Source: Sphingopyxis sp. 113P3
GTDB taxonomy: Bacteria > Pseudomonadota > Alphaproteobacteria > Sphingomonadales > Sphingomonadaceae
DNA length: 64,000 bases
Reading direction: 5' to 3'
Assembly: GCF_001278035.1 (NCBI RefSeq)
Contig: NZ_CP009452.1
Coordinates: 3,567,501-3,631,500, forward strand
Position 1 is the first letter of the stretch. Every line of letters begins with the position of its first letter. The notes beneath the pieces are model-generated. The model made no database searches and was not told where the DNA came from. It saw only the letters and a list, made by a program, of their open reading frames with translations. A program made the translations under genes and the position numbers. Shown here one piece after another: positions 35,683 through 41,924 of the stretch.

Positions 35683-35804
35683 AGCAGCGCCGCCCGCACG
35701 AGCGGCAGGCCGAACGCGACGAGTGCGAATGCGATCGCGAGGCGAGCGAGCGTGACGTCGAGCGTCACCTCCGCGGTGTCGGGGTGCTCCTTGACGGACA
35801 GCAT
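35679..35804 (-). CDS. Small single-pass membrane protein (41 aa), first gene of leftward operon
   Basis: A 41-residue frame: an N-terminal acidic part (SVKEHPDTAEVTLDV) then one hydrophobic helix (LARLAIAFALVAFGLPLV). GGAG lies about 9 bases before the ATG and the stop overlaps the next start, both supporting translation. It is the first gene after the leftward early promoter. Confidence 0.55.
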   Translation of the reverse strand: MLSVKEHPDTAEVTLDVTLARLAIAFALVAFGLPLVRAALL

Positions 35805-35833
35805 GGGCAGATCTCCGGTAGCGGGCACGTTAT

Positions 35834-35904
35834 GTGCCCCATTGCCGGGGATGATGTGCCCCTATTGGGCATATGTCAATCTAGAAAATGCCCTATGCGG
35901 GCAT
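35834..35904 (-). promoter_or_regulatory. Leftward early promoter (pL-like) with repressor operators
   Basis: On the minus strand a perfect -35 TTGACA (35874-35879) is followed after 17 bases by CATCAT (35851-35856). The 17-bp operator ATGCCC-AATAG-GGGCAC fills the spacer (35856-35872). A second operator, ATGCCC-TATGC-GGGCAT, lies upstream (35888-35904) and a degraded third (GTGCCC-CATTG-CCGGGG) downstream (35834-35850). The same sequence occurs between repressor and cro. The promoter would drive the whole operon from 35804 to 24790 and be shut by the repressor in the lysogen. Confidence 0.75.
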
Positions 35905-35911
35905 ATCTGCC

Positions 35912-36310
35912 CTAAGCGCCCCAGTCGTCGGGATATTCCGGGTCTGGTTCGAATTCATCCGCGACGGTCTGGTCGGCCGGATCAGGCGGGAGCACTGGCT
36001 CCTCGCCGTCAAATGCGATTCGGATGAAGCCGCCGCGCGCGGAACGCCCCTGGAAGATCGCCGACACGGCGCCGCGCCTGAGCCGCATGCCCACGTAAAC
36101 CGCGCGATTGGCGGGGATATAACCCATCATCATATCGCGACTGTTGAGGACCTCGATCGCATGCTCGTCATGCGTGTTCGACGGGTCGGGGCGGAGCGTC
36201 ACCGGATCGCCTGGCTCGCAGAGCTCGAGCGCGAATTGCCGCGTCGGCAGCTTGGGGTTCTTGTTCGGGAACGGGGTCCCGACGATGGGCAGCGTGATTT
36301 GGGCAGGCAC
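35912..36310 (-). CDS. HIRAN-domain protein
   Basis: A 132-residue protein starting with GTG. Residues ~8-100 form a HIRAN domain: VGTPFPN, CEPGDPVTLRPDPSNTHDEHAI, MGYIPANRAVYVGMRL and FIRIAFDG. HIRAN domains bind 3' ends of single-stranded DNA in eukaryotic remodellers and stand alone in many phages and bacteria. An acidic tail (DEFEPDPEYPDDW) ends the protein. It is the third gene of the repressor transcript, so it is probably expressed in the lysogen. Confidence 0.8.
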   Translation of the reverse strand: MPAQITLPIVGTPFPNKNPKLPTRQFALELCEPGDPVTLRPDPSNTHDEHAIEVLNSRDMMMGYIPANRAVYVGMRLRRGAVSAIFQGRSARGGFIRIAFDGEEPVLPPDPADQTVADEFEPDPEYPDDWGA

Positions 36311-36319
36311 GCCCTAAGA

Positions 36320-36529
36320 TTATGCCCTAATGACGAGGAGGGCAATCAGCCCGACAATCCAGGCGCCCATGAGCCAGCCGAAGCGCTTTTCGCGCGCGTC
36401 GTATGCCGAGACGCTCCAGGAGCCGGGCAGTCCCTTGGGTCGCTGTGCCGCCCCGTTGCCCATGCCCATGATCGGCAGTGCCGCTGCCAGGTAGACGACG
36501 AAGATGATCCCCCAGGTCGTATCGGACAT
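36320..36529 (-). CDS. Small two-helix membrane protein
   Basis: A 69-residue protein with one transmembrane helix at residues ~5-24 (WGIIFVVYLAAALPIMGMG) and another near the end (LMGAWIVGLIALLVI), joined by a basic loop. Its start overlaps the repressor stop as TGATG, so it is translationally coupled to the repressor. It may serve a lysogen-expressed function such as superinfection exclusion; this is inference from position. Confidence 0.65.
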   Translation of the reverse strand: MSDTTWGIIFVVYLAAALPIMGMGNGAAQRPKGLPGSWSVSAYDAREKRFGWLMGAWIVGLIALLVIRA

Positions 36530-37236
36530 CAGTGCCTCCTCGCGGACCAGATGGCCCGGCCAATGATCCGGATTGAACTGCGCGGGAATTTGCGCACCGG
36601 ATCGGGATGGTTGCGGTTATCGGATATCACCTGGACCATGCCTTCGCCAGCCGGGGCGAGGCGCTTGATTGCGCCGGCGCCTTCGATCGTGAGCGCATAG
36701 ATGCCGTCGAAGCGCGTGAGCTCATTCTCGGCGAGGTTGATCATCACGTCGTCATGGCTGCCGATCGTCGGCTCCATGCTGTCGCCCACGCCCTTGCCGA
36801 TCAGGAGCAGATGCGGCGGGGTAGTCGTGATTTCGCGAAGCTTCGTCGCGTCGAAGTCATAGGGCTGCTCTTCGATCCAGTCTTCGAGCGTCGTCCCGTC
36901 ACCCATGGCGAGCTCGAGGTTGACGCGGCGCAGCTGCACCGGGCCCGCATCGGCATAGGCGCTGCGCGTCGGCATCTGGTCTGGCGCCCGCCCCATGTCG
37001 AGCGGCAGTTGCGTGCGCCGCCCTGACGGCGGCGTGAATGGCCGCGACGCCTTGATCACGTCATCGGGCGCGCATCCCAGCGCTTCGGCAATGCGTTCGA
37101 TCCAATCCTGATTGAGCCGACGCGCGCCGCGCTCGAGCTTGCCCAGATTGTTGACCGTGGTGCCGATCTCGTCGGCAAGCCGATCCTGCGTCCAGCCCTT
37201 GGCTTTTCGAAGGTCCGCTATGTTGTTGTTCGCCAT
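36529..37236 (-). CDS. Phage repressor, HTH_XRE + S24 peptidase (CI-like)
   Basis: A 235-residue protein. Residues 5-60 form an XRE helix-turn-helix (GWTQDRLADEIGTTVNNLGKLE); residues ~140-235 form a LexA/S24 domain with the catalytic Ser153 in GDSMEPTI and Lys191 in GAIKRL. An Ala97-Gly98 pair is a possible self-cleavage site, so DNA damage could induce the prophage. The ATG at 37236 is chosen because the HTH begins there; the open frame extends far upstream without support. It is divergent from the Cro-like gene. Confidence 0.92.
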   Translation of the reverse strand: MANNNIADLRKAKGWTQDRLADEIGTTVNNLGKLERGARRLNQDWIERIAEALGCAPDDVIKASRPFTPPSGRRTQLPLDMGRAPDQMPTRSAYADAGPVQLRRVNLELAMGDGTTLEDWIEEQPYDFDATKLREITTTPPHLLLIGKGVGDSMEPTIGSHDDVMINLAENELTRFDGIYALTIEGAGAIKRLAPAGEGMVQVISDNRNHPDPVRKFPRSSIRIIGRAIWSARRH

Positions 37237-37245
37237 GCGTTGCTT

Positions 37246-37334
37246 GTGCCCCGTGTGGGCACCTTCCGTATAGAGGACAGGTTGGGCACTTTTGCTATTG
37301 CAAGAGGTGCCCACATTGGGCATGTTATGGGCAT
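37246..37334. promoter_or_regulatory. Repressor-cro intergenic operators
   Basis: Between the divergent repressor and Cro-like genes lie GTGCCC-CGTGT-GGGCAC (37246-37262, a perfect inverted repeat), a degraded site ending in GGGCAC (37273-37289), GTGCCC-ACATT-GGGCAT (37307-37323) and a further half-site GGGCAT at 37329-37334 overlapping the Cro start codon. The same 17-bp element recurs at the leftward promoter. Individual -10/-35 boxes here are not clear. Confidence 0.75.
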
Positions 37335-37548
37335 GACGTTGCTCGACCACATCAAGGCCCGCGGGCTCACCATGCCAGAAGCTGCGGCGGAGCTCGGCGA
37401 GTCCCACCAGACGATTCGCAAGATCGCCTATGGGCAGCGCCAGCCCAGCCTCCCGCTGGCCGTCAAGATCGCCGCCTGGTCGGACGGCGCGGTCTCCGAG
37501 GCCGAGCTCCTCCTCCCCGACAGCGCCGTCCGCGAGGATGCTGCCTGA
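37333..37548 (+). CDS. Cro-like helix-turn-helix protein
   Basis: A 71-residue protein with an HTH at residues ~12-33 (TMPEAAAELGESHQTIRKIAYG) followed by RQPSLPLAVKIAAWS, as in small Cro/YdaS-type regulators. It is divergent from the repressor and begins the rightward early unit. ATG codons at 37327 and 37333 are both possible; neither has a good ribosome-binding site, so a leaderless or weakly translated message is possible. Confidence 0.75.
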   Translation: MTLLDHIKARGLTMPEAAAELGESHQTIRKIAYGQRQPSLPLAVKIAAWSDGAVSEAELLLPDSAVREDAA

Positions 37549-37566
37549 TGTCGGTTGTTCAGTTTT

Positions 37567-37638
37567 CGCAGGGTGGCGCAGCGGTAGCGTACCGGGTTCA
37601 TACCCCGGTGGTCGCGGGTTCGAATCCCGCCCCTGCAA
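37567..37638 (+). tRNA. tRNA-Met (anticodon CAU) with partial initiator features
   Basis: A complete cloverleaf of 72 bases: acceptor CGCAGGG / CCCTGCA with a C1-A72 mismatch, D arm GCGC / GCGT, anticodon stem CCGGG / CCCGG with loop TTCATAC (CAU), T arm GCGGG-TTCGAAT-CCCGC and discriminator A. The C1-A72 mismatch and three stacked G-C pairs below the anticodon loop are initiator hallmarks, although the C11-G24 pair is elongator-like. The CCA end is not encoded (ACCC follows). It is carried by the prophage, 18 bases after the Cro-like gene. Confidence 0.9.
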
Positions 37639-37784
37639 CCCTTTCCCGGAGTGCATTCCCCCCCCGCCACTCCGGGCGCGCGCGGCGGGTCCTATCCCCC
37701 CCACTCCCTCGGGCCCGCCGCGCGTTCGTTTATCATCATCCTGTTCCATGGCTAACGCGATGCCGCGGGGCGGCTCGCCTTCCA

Positions 37785-38255
37785 ATGGAAATGACGCCCG
37801 ACTTTTCCAGCGAGGCTGTAAGAGCCCTTGTCCGCGATATCCTGCGGAGCTTCGTCGGTCATGGCCGCACGATGACCTGGGCCGCGCTGGCTGACGCCAC
37901 CTTCGACGGCCGCGGCAGCGTCGAGACCTGGGAGCGGCGTCTGCGCTCCTATGTCGAGGCTGATGGCCCGCTGATGCCGCTCAACGTCGCGATGCGCGTG
38001 TTTGCCGCGCTGCCGCCCGCCGCATTCCAGCGCATAGCGCGGCGCATGGGTTTCGTCACGGCGCCGCTTCGCGTCGAGGCGAACGCCACGATCCGCCATG
38101 CCGTCGCGGCGTGCGCGCGCTTCGCGGCCAATGGCGCCGAGGCGCTCGAGGACGGACCGCTCAATCACGTCAAGCTGGCCCGCCTTTCGAACGACGCTTT
38201 CGCGCTCGGCCCGATCATCAATTCCATCGCGGGGAACGGCTCGAGCCTGCGCTGA
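37785..38255 (+). CDS. Hypothetical phage regulatory-type protein
   Basis: A 156-residue helical protein. Residues ~20-55 ([31 protein letters not shown]) look like a helix-turn-helix region, given here only in part. No family recognised. The ATG pair at 37785/37791 is the first plausible start after the tRNA; the frame reads back through the tRNA without meaning. It lies between the Cro-like gene and GapR, where lambdoid phages place CII-like regulators; that is positional inference only. Confidence 0.55.
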   Translation: MEMTPDFSSEAVRALVRDILRSFVGHGRTMTWAALADATFDGRGSVETWERRLRSYVEADGPLMPLNVAMRVFAALPPAAFQRIARRMGFVTAPLRVEANATIRHAVAACARFAANGAEALEDGPLNHVKLARLSNDAFALGPIINSIAGNGSSLR

Positions 38256-38323
38256 CAGGCCCATTTCCCCGCGATGGTTCACGACTGCTCCCGTTCGAGG
38301 GGGGCGACACAGGAGCAAAAGCT

Positions 38324-38593
38324 ATGAGCGAAGCCACGGTTTCGGACGATCAACTGCGCCTTTTTATCGAGCGGATCGAACGGCTCGATGAAGAGAGGAA
38401 GGGTATCTCCGAGGATATTCGCGACGTCTACAACGAGGCGAAGTCGCAAGGGTACGACGCGAAGATCATGCGCCAGGTCATCCGCCTGCGCAAAATGCCC
38501 ACCCACGATCGCCAGGAAATGGAGGCGGTGCTCGAGACTTACCTCTCGGCGCTGGGCATGCAGCTGCGCCTGCCGTTCGACAAGGCAGCCTGA
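38324..38593 (+). CDS. gapR: GapR-family (DUF2312) DNA-binding protein
   Basis: An 89-residue protein. The N-terminal coiled coil ([19 protein letters not shown]) and the following [20 protein letters not shown] and [20 protein letters not shown] are hallmarks of GapR. The chromosomal protein clamps overtwisted DNA ahead of replication forks in alphaproteobacteria. A phage copy next to the replication genes suggests a role in phage DNA replication or in competing with the host protein. Confidence 0.88.
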   Translation: MSEATVSDDQLRLFIERIERLDEERKGISEDIRDVYNEAKSQGYDAKIMRQVIRLRKMPTHDRQEMEAVLETYLSALGMQLRLPFDKAA

Positions 38594-38595
38594 CC

Positions 38596-39252
38596 ATGAC
38601 GGGCCAAAACCGCTCGGCAGCTGTCATGCAACAGCGCCACGAGCCGCATGATAGTCTAGACGATTTCCCGACGCCGCCGTGGGCGACGCGGGCGCTGTGC
38701 GAGTTCCTCTTACTCTCTGGCGAGCCGATAGACCATTGCGTCGTTCGCGAACCGGCAGCGAACCGCGGTTACATGGTCCGAGCGCTCGATGATTATTTCG
38801 CGGCCATAGAGGCCAGTGATATTCACGACTATGGGGCGGGCTTCCCGACCGACGATTACCTCTTCGGCTTCGACCCGCCGACAGTTGATTGGACAATCAC
38901 CAATCCGCCCTTCCGTCTCGCTGAACAATTCATTGAGCGCGCAACCCGCACCAGTCGGCATGGCTTTGCGATGCTGGTTCGCACATCGTTTGTTGAAGGC
39001 GTGGGGCGCTATGAGCGTCTGTTTTCCACAAATCCCCCGAGCATTGTCGCGCAGTTTGTCGAGCGGGTTCCTATGGTCAAAGGCCGTTGCGACCCGGGCG
39101 CGTCAACCGCGACAAGCTATTGCTGGCTCATTTGGATCGACGGTGAGGACGGCACCCGATTTGAGTGGATAGCGCCATGCCGGAAGCGGCTCGAGCGCCC
39201 TTCGGACTATTTGGAGCAGCCCCCTGCCTCTGACGTATCGGAGGCGGCATGA
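38596..39252 (+). CDS. Adenine-specific DNA methyltransferase-like protein
   Basis: A 218-residue protein with the amino-methyltransferase catalytic motif NPPF at residues 103-106 and an AdoMet-binding-like stretch EPAANRGYM at 52-60. A DFPTPPWATRAL segment near the N-terminus is typical of phage N6-adenine methyltransferases. No restriction enzyme gene is adjacent, so this is probably an orphan methylase that protects phage DNA. It overlaps the next gene by 4 bases. Confidence 0.8.
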   Translation: MTGQNRSAAVMQQRHEPHDSLDDFPTPPWATRALCEFLLLSGEPIDHCVVREPAANRGYMVRALDDYFAAIEASDIHDYGAGFPTDDYLFGFDPPTVDWTITNPPFRLAEQFIERATRTSRHGFAMLVRTSFVEGVGRYERLFSTNPPSIVAQFVERVPMVKGRCDPGASTATSYCWLIWIDGEDGTRFEWIAPCRKRLERPSDYLEQPPASDVSEAA

Positions 39253-39779
39253 ACCTCCCTGTTCCCACCTGCGCCGACTGCGGTGTCGCTCGCTTCTCGA
39301 CCAAGCCGAAGAAATCGCCCTACTGTCGGCGGTGCATCGGGCGCCATAACGGCCGCTCGCCGGCGCGGCGCGCAAAGTGTAGCGCGGCGATGAAGGCATA
39401 TCTCGCGGATCCAAACACGCTTGCCGCCCACGCGAAGCGGACCGGCGATGGCGTGCGCCGCGCGATGATCGAGAGGCCAGAATTCGCAGCGAAGCGCCGC
39501 GAGCTCGGCCGCCGTATCGGGATGACGCGCCTGGGGGTCGAGAGCCGGCCGGCCGGGAGCCCTTCCCGAATTCTCGCGGGGCGCCGCTCTGGGGCAACGA
39601 AACTCGCCTGGTGCCCTGTCGAGTACCGCGACGATTATCGCCGCCTGGTGAAGAGCCAGGGCCTAAGGGCGGCGGAAGCACGCAAGGTTATCGAGGATCA
39701 GATCGCGGCCGATGCAGCGCGCTTCGCAGCGACTGGCGTCTTGCCGCAGTCTCTCCGCATCGAAGGGGCGTCGGCATGA
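39249..39779 (+). CDS. Hypothetical phage protein with zinc ribbon
   Basis: A 176-residue basic protein. The N-terminus has CADC and CRRC pairs (residues 8-11 and 26-29), a likely zinc ribbon. The rest is Arg/Ala-rich and helical. It may be a DNA-binding regulator, but no family is recognised. ATGA overlaps link it to both neighbours. Confidence 0.55.
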   Translation: MNLPVPTCADCGVARFSTKPKKSPYCRRCIGRHNGRSPARRAKCSAAMKAYLADPNTLAAHAKRTGDGVRRAMIERPEFAAKRRELGRRIGMTRLGVESRPAGSPSRILAGRRSGATKLAWCPVEYRDDYRRLVKSQGLRAAEARKVIEDQIAADAARFAATGVLPQSLRIEGASA

Positions 39780-39934
39780 AGGGCTCGGCAATCACGACGC
39801 GGACGGAGCGCGACTATGTCCGGCGTCACCTCGGCGTTCGGCAGCACCATTTCTTTCGCATGGCGGACGGCCGGGAGATCCCCTGCGCCGGGCCCGGTCT
39901 CTGCCGTGAATGCAATCGGGCGGAGGCGGCATGA
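39776..39934 (+). CDS. Small hypothetical phage protein (52 aa)
   Basis: A 52-residue basic protein with Cys residues in IPCAGPGLCRECNR near the C-terminus that could bind a metal. Both ends overlap neighbouring genes by exactly 4 bases (ATGA), which supports translation. Role unknown. Confidence 0.6.
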   Translation: MKGSAITTRTERDYVRRHLGVRQHHFFRMADGREIPCAGPGLCRECNRAEAA

Positions 39935-41760
39935 AACTACACCCTCTTTTCATTGACGGTTTCGCGGGCGGAGGCGGTGCCAGCACCGGCATCGGCCAAG
40001 CGCTCGGTCGGGATGTCGACATCGCGATCAATCACAGCCCGACCGCGATCGCGATCCACAAGGCAAATCATCCCGATACCGAGCATCATTGCACTGATAT
40101 CCGCTCGCCCTTCCTGCCGCGCACCGCGACCCGCGGCCGCCCGGTCGGCGGCGCGTGGTTCTCGCCCGATTGCAAGGAATACAGCAAGGCGAAGGGCGGG
40201 CCGGTCAAGGATCGCTCCATCCGGGCGCTCTGCTGGGAGGTCATTCACTGGCTCGAAGAGACCCTTCCCGCGGTCGGATATCTCGAGAACGTCGAAGAGT
40301 TCGAATATGCCGCTCCGCTCGACGGAAACGGCGTGCCCATGCCCGACAAGAAGGGCCGAGAGTTCAAGCGCTTCGTCCGATCGATCCGCAGGCTCGGTTA
40401 TCGGGTGCAATGGCGCGTGCTGAGGGCGTGCGACTATGGCGCCCCGACCTCACGCAAGCGCCTCTACATGATCTTCCGGCGCGACGGTAACGCGATCGTC
40501 TGGCCGAAACCGACGCATGCCGCACCGACCGATCGCCGCGTCATCGCGGGCATGTTGCTGCCGTATCGCACCGCGGCCGAGTGCATCGATTGGACGATCG
40601 ATTGCCCCTCAATCTTTGAGCGCGACCGCGAGCTTGCCGAAGCGACCAAGCGCCGCATCGCGCACGGCGTCATGCGCTATGTCGTGCTGGCCGAGCGCCC
40701 CTATATCGTGGGCCGCGACGGCACTCGATGGAAGCCGACCGGTGCGCCTCATATCACTAAGTTCCGCGGCGGCGCGGTCGGCAGTGACATGACCCAGCCG
40801 ATGCCGACAGTCACCGCGAACGGCGTCCCGGCTCGACCTGCCGGCGCGACGCCGCTCGGGTTGGTCGACACTGTGATCGCGCCGCTAATTTCCTATGGGC
40901 AGCAAGGCGGCCTCAATCGCCCGATTGACAAGCCGATGCACGCTGTCACGGCGTCGAAAAAGGACACAAACGGCGTCGTAGGCGCCACGCTCGTGAAGAT
41001 GGGCAATGGCGAGCGCGATGGACAGGCCCCGCGCGCCCTCGACCCTCGCAAGCCCTACGGGACGGTCACTGCCAAGGGGTCACAGGCCGCTGCGGTCACC
41101 GCGTTCCTGTCGAGCTTCTACGGCAGCGACAAGGCCGCGGCTGGGGGCGATCCGGAATTGCCGCTGCGCACCGCGCGCGCGGGCGGACAGCATCACGCCG
41201 TCGTCGCCGCCCATATCGAGCAGGCGAATACTGGCATGGTCGGTCACACGCCCCGTAAGCCTCTCTCGACGATCGTCGGCAAGGGATGCACCCAGCGCAT
41301 CGTTGAAACGACAATGATCGAAGAGGGCGCGTTGCCGCCCGAAATGATGGCGCGCGCAGTTCGCACGGCCGCCTTTCTGGTCAAGTACTACGGCACGGAC
41401 GGCGAGAATGAGACGGCGCAGATCCAGCCAGTCGACCGCCCGCTCGACGTCGTCACCGTCAAGGCGCGCTTTGCCGTCGTCACGGTCACGATCGACGCCA
41501 CGACCTATGTCATCGTCGATATCGGCCTGCGCATGCTGAAACCCCGCGAGCTCGCCCGCGCGCAGGGCTTCCCGGACGATTATGTTCTTGATCCCGTCGT
41601 CCGCAAATTCGTGCGCGGCAAGTGGGTCGAGAAGCGCCTCACAATTGCCGAGCAGATCAGTGCGATCGGCAACAGCGTTTGTCCGCCCGTCGCCCGGGCG
41701 CTCGTGTCCGCGAACCAGCCGGACCTCTGCAACTGGCAGCCGGAGGCGCTGGCAGCATGA
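39931..41760 (+). CDS. DNA (cytosine-5) methyltransferase, phage type
   Basis: A 609-residue protein. The N-terminus LFIDGFAGGGGASTG is the AdoMet site; the catalytic loop is FSPDC81KEYSKAKGG, with Pro-Asp-Cys instead of the usual Pro-Pro-Cys; motif VI is ENVEEF at 119-124; and the C-terminus has AQGFPDDY and QISAIGNSVCPPVARAL. Length exceeds the common ~400 residues because of a central repeat region (residues ~285-515) of TVTA-type motifs. Probably an orphan protective methylase. It overlaps its neighbours by 4 bases. Confidence 0.88.
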   Translation: MKLHPLFIDGFAGGGGASTGIGQALGRDVDIAINHSPTAIAIHKANHPDTEHHCTDIRSPFLPRTATRGRPVGGAWFSPDCKEYSKAKGGPVKDRSIRALCWEVIHWLEETLPAVGYLENVEEFEYAAPLDGNGVPMPDKKGREFKRFVRSIRRLGYRVQWRVLRACDYGAPTSRKRLYMIFRRDGNAIVWPKPTHAAPTDRRVIAGMLLPYRTAAECIDWTIDCPSIFERDRELAEATKRRIAHGVMRYVVLAERPYIVGRDGTRWKPTGAPHITKFRGGAVGSDMTQPMPTVTANGVPARPAGATPLGLVDTVIAPLISYGQQGGLNRPIDKPMHAVTASKKDTNGVVGATLVKMGNGERDGQAPRALDPRKPYGTVTAKGSQAAAVTAFLSSFYGSDKAAAGGDPELPLRTARAGGQHHAVVAAHIEQANTGMVGHTPRKPLSTIVGKGCTQRIVETTMIEEGALPPEMMARAVRTAAFLVKYYGTDGENETAQIQPVDRPLDVVTVKARFAVVTVTIDATTYVIVDIGLRMLKPRELARAQGFPDDYVLDPVVRKFVRGKWVEKRLTIAEQISAIGNSVCPPVARALVSANQPDLCNWQPEALAA

Positions 41761-41924
41761 TCTGGTCCCGCATCTTCAAGGCTCACCAACGCGCCGCTCC
41801 CCCGATCGCCGTCGACCGCGACGCGAGCGGCCGGTTCGTGTCTGAGCATCGCCAGAAGGTGCGGGCCAAGTGCCGCGAGATCTGCGGCGCGATCCACCGC
41901 GACGTGCCGAAGGAGCTCCGATGA
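41757..41924 (+). CDS. Small hypothetical phage protein (55 aa)
   Basis: A 55-residue basic protein (DRDASGRFVSEHRQKVRAK), possibly nucleic-acid-binding. No family recognised. It is supported by 4-base overlaps at both ends, upstream with the methyltransferase and downstream with the replication gene. Confidence 0.55.
   Translation: MIWSRIFKAHQRAAPPIAVDRDASGRFVSEHRQKVRAKCREICGAIHRDVPKELR

Noticed and set aside
36296..36335. Further repressor operators near the HIRAN start
   Set aside because: Only isolated TGCCC or GGGCA half-sites occur there, without the 17-bp symmetrical spacing.
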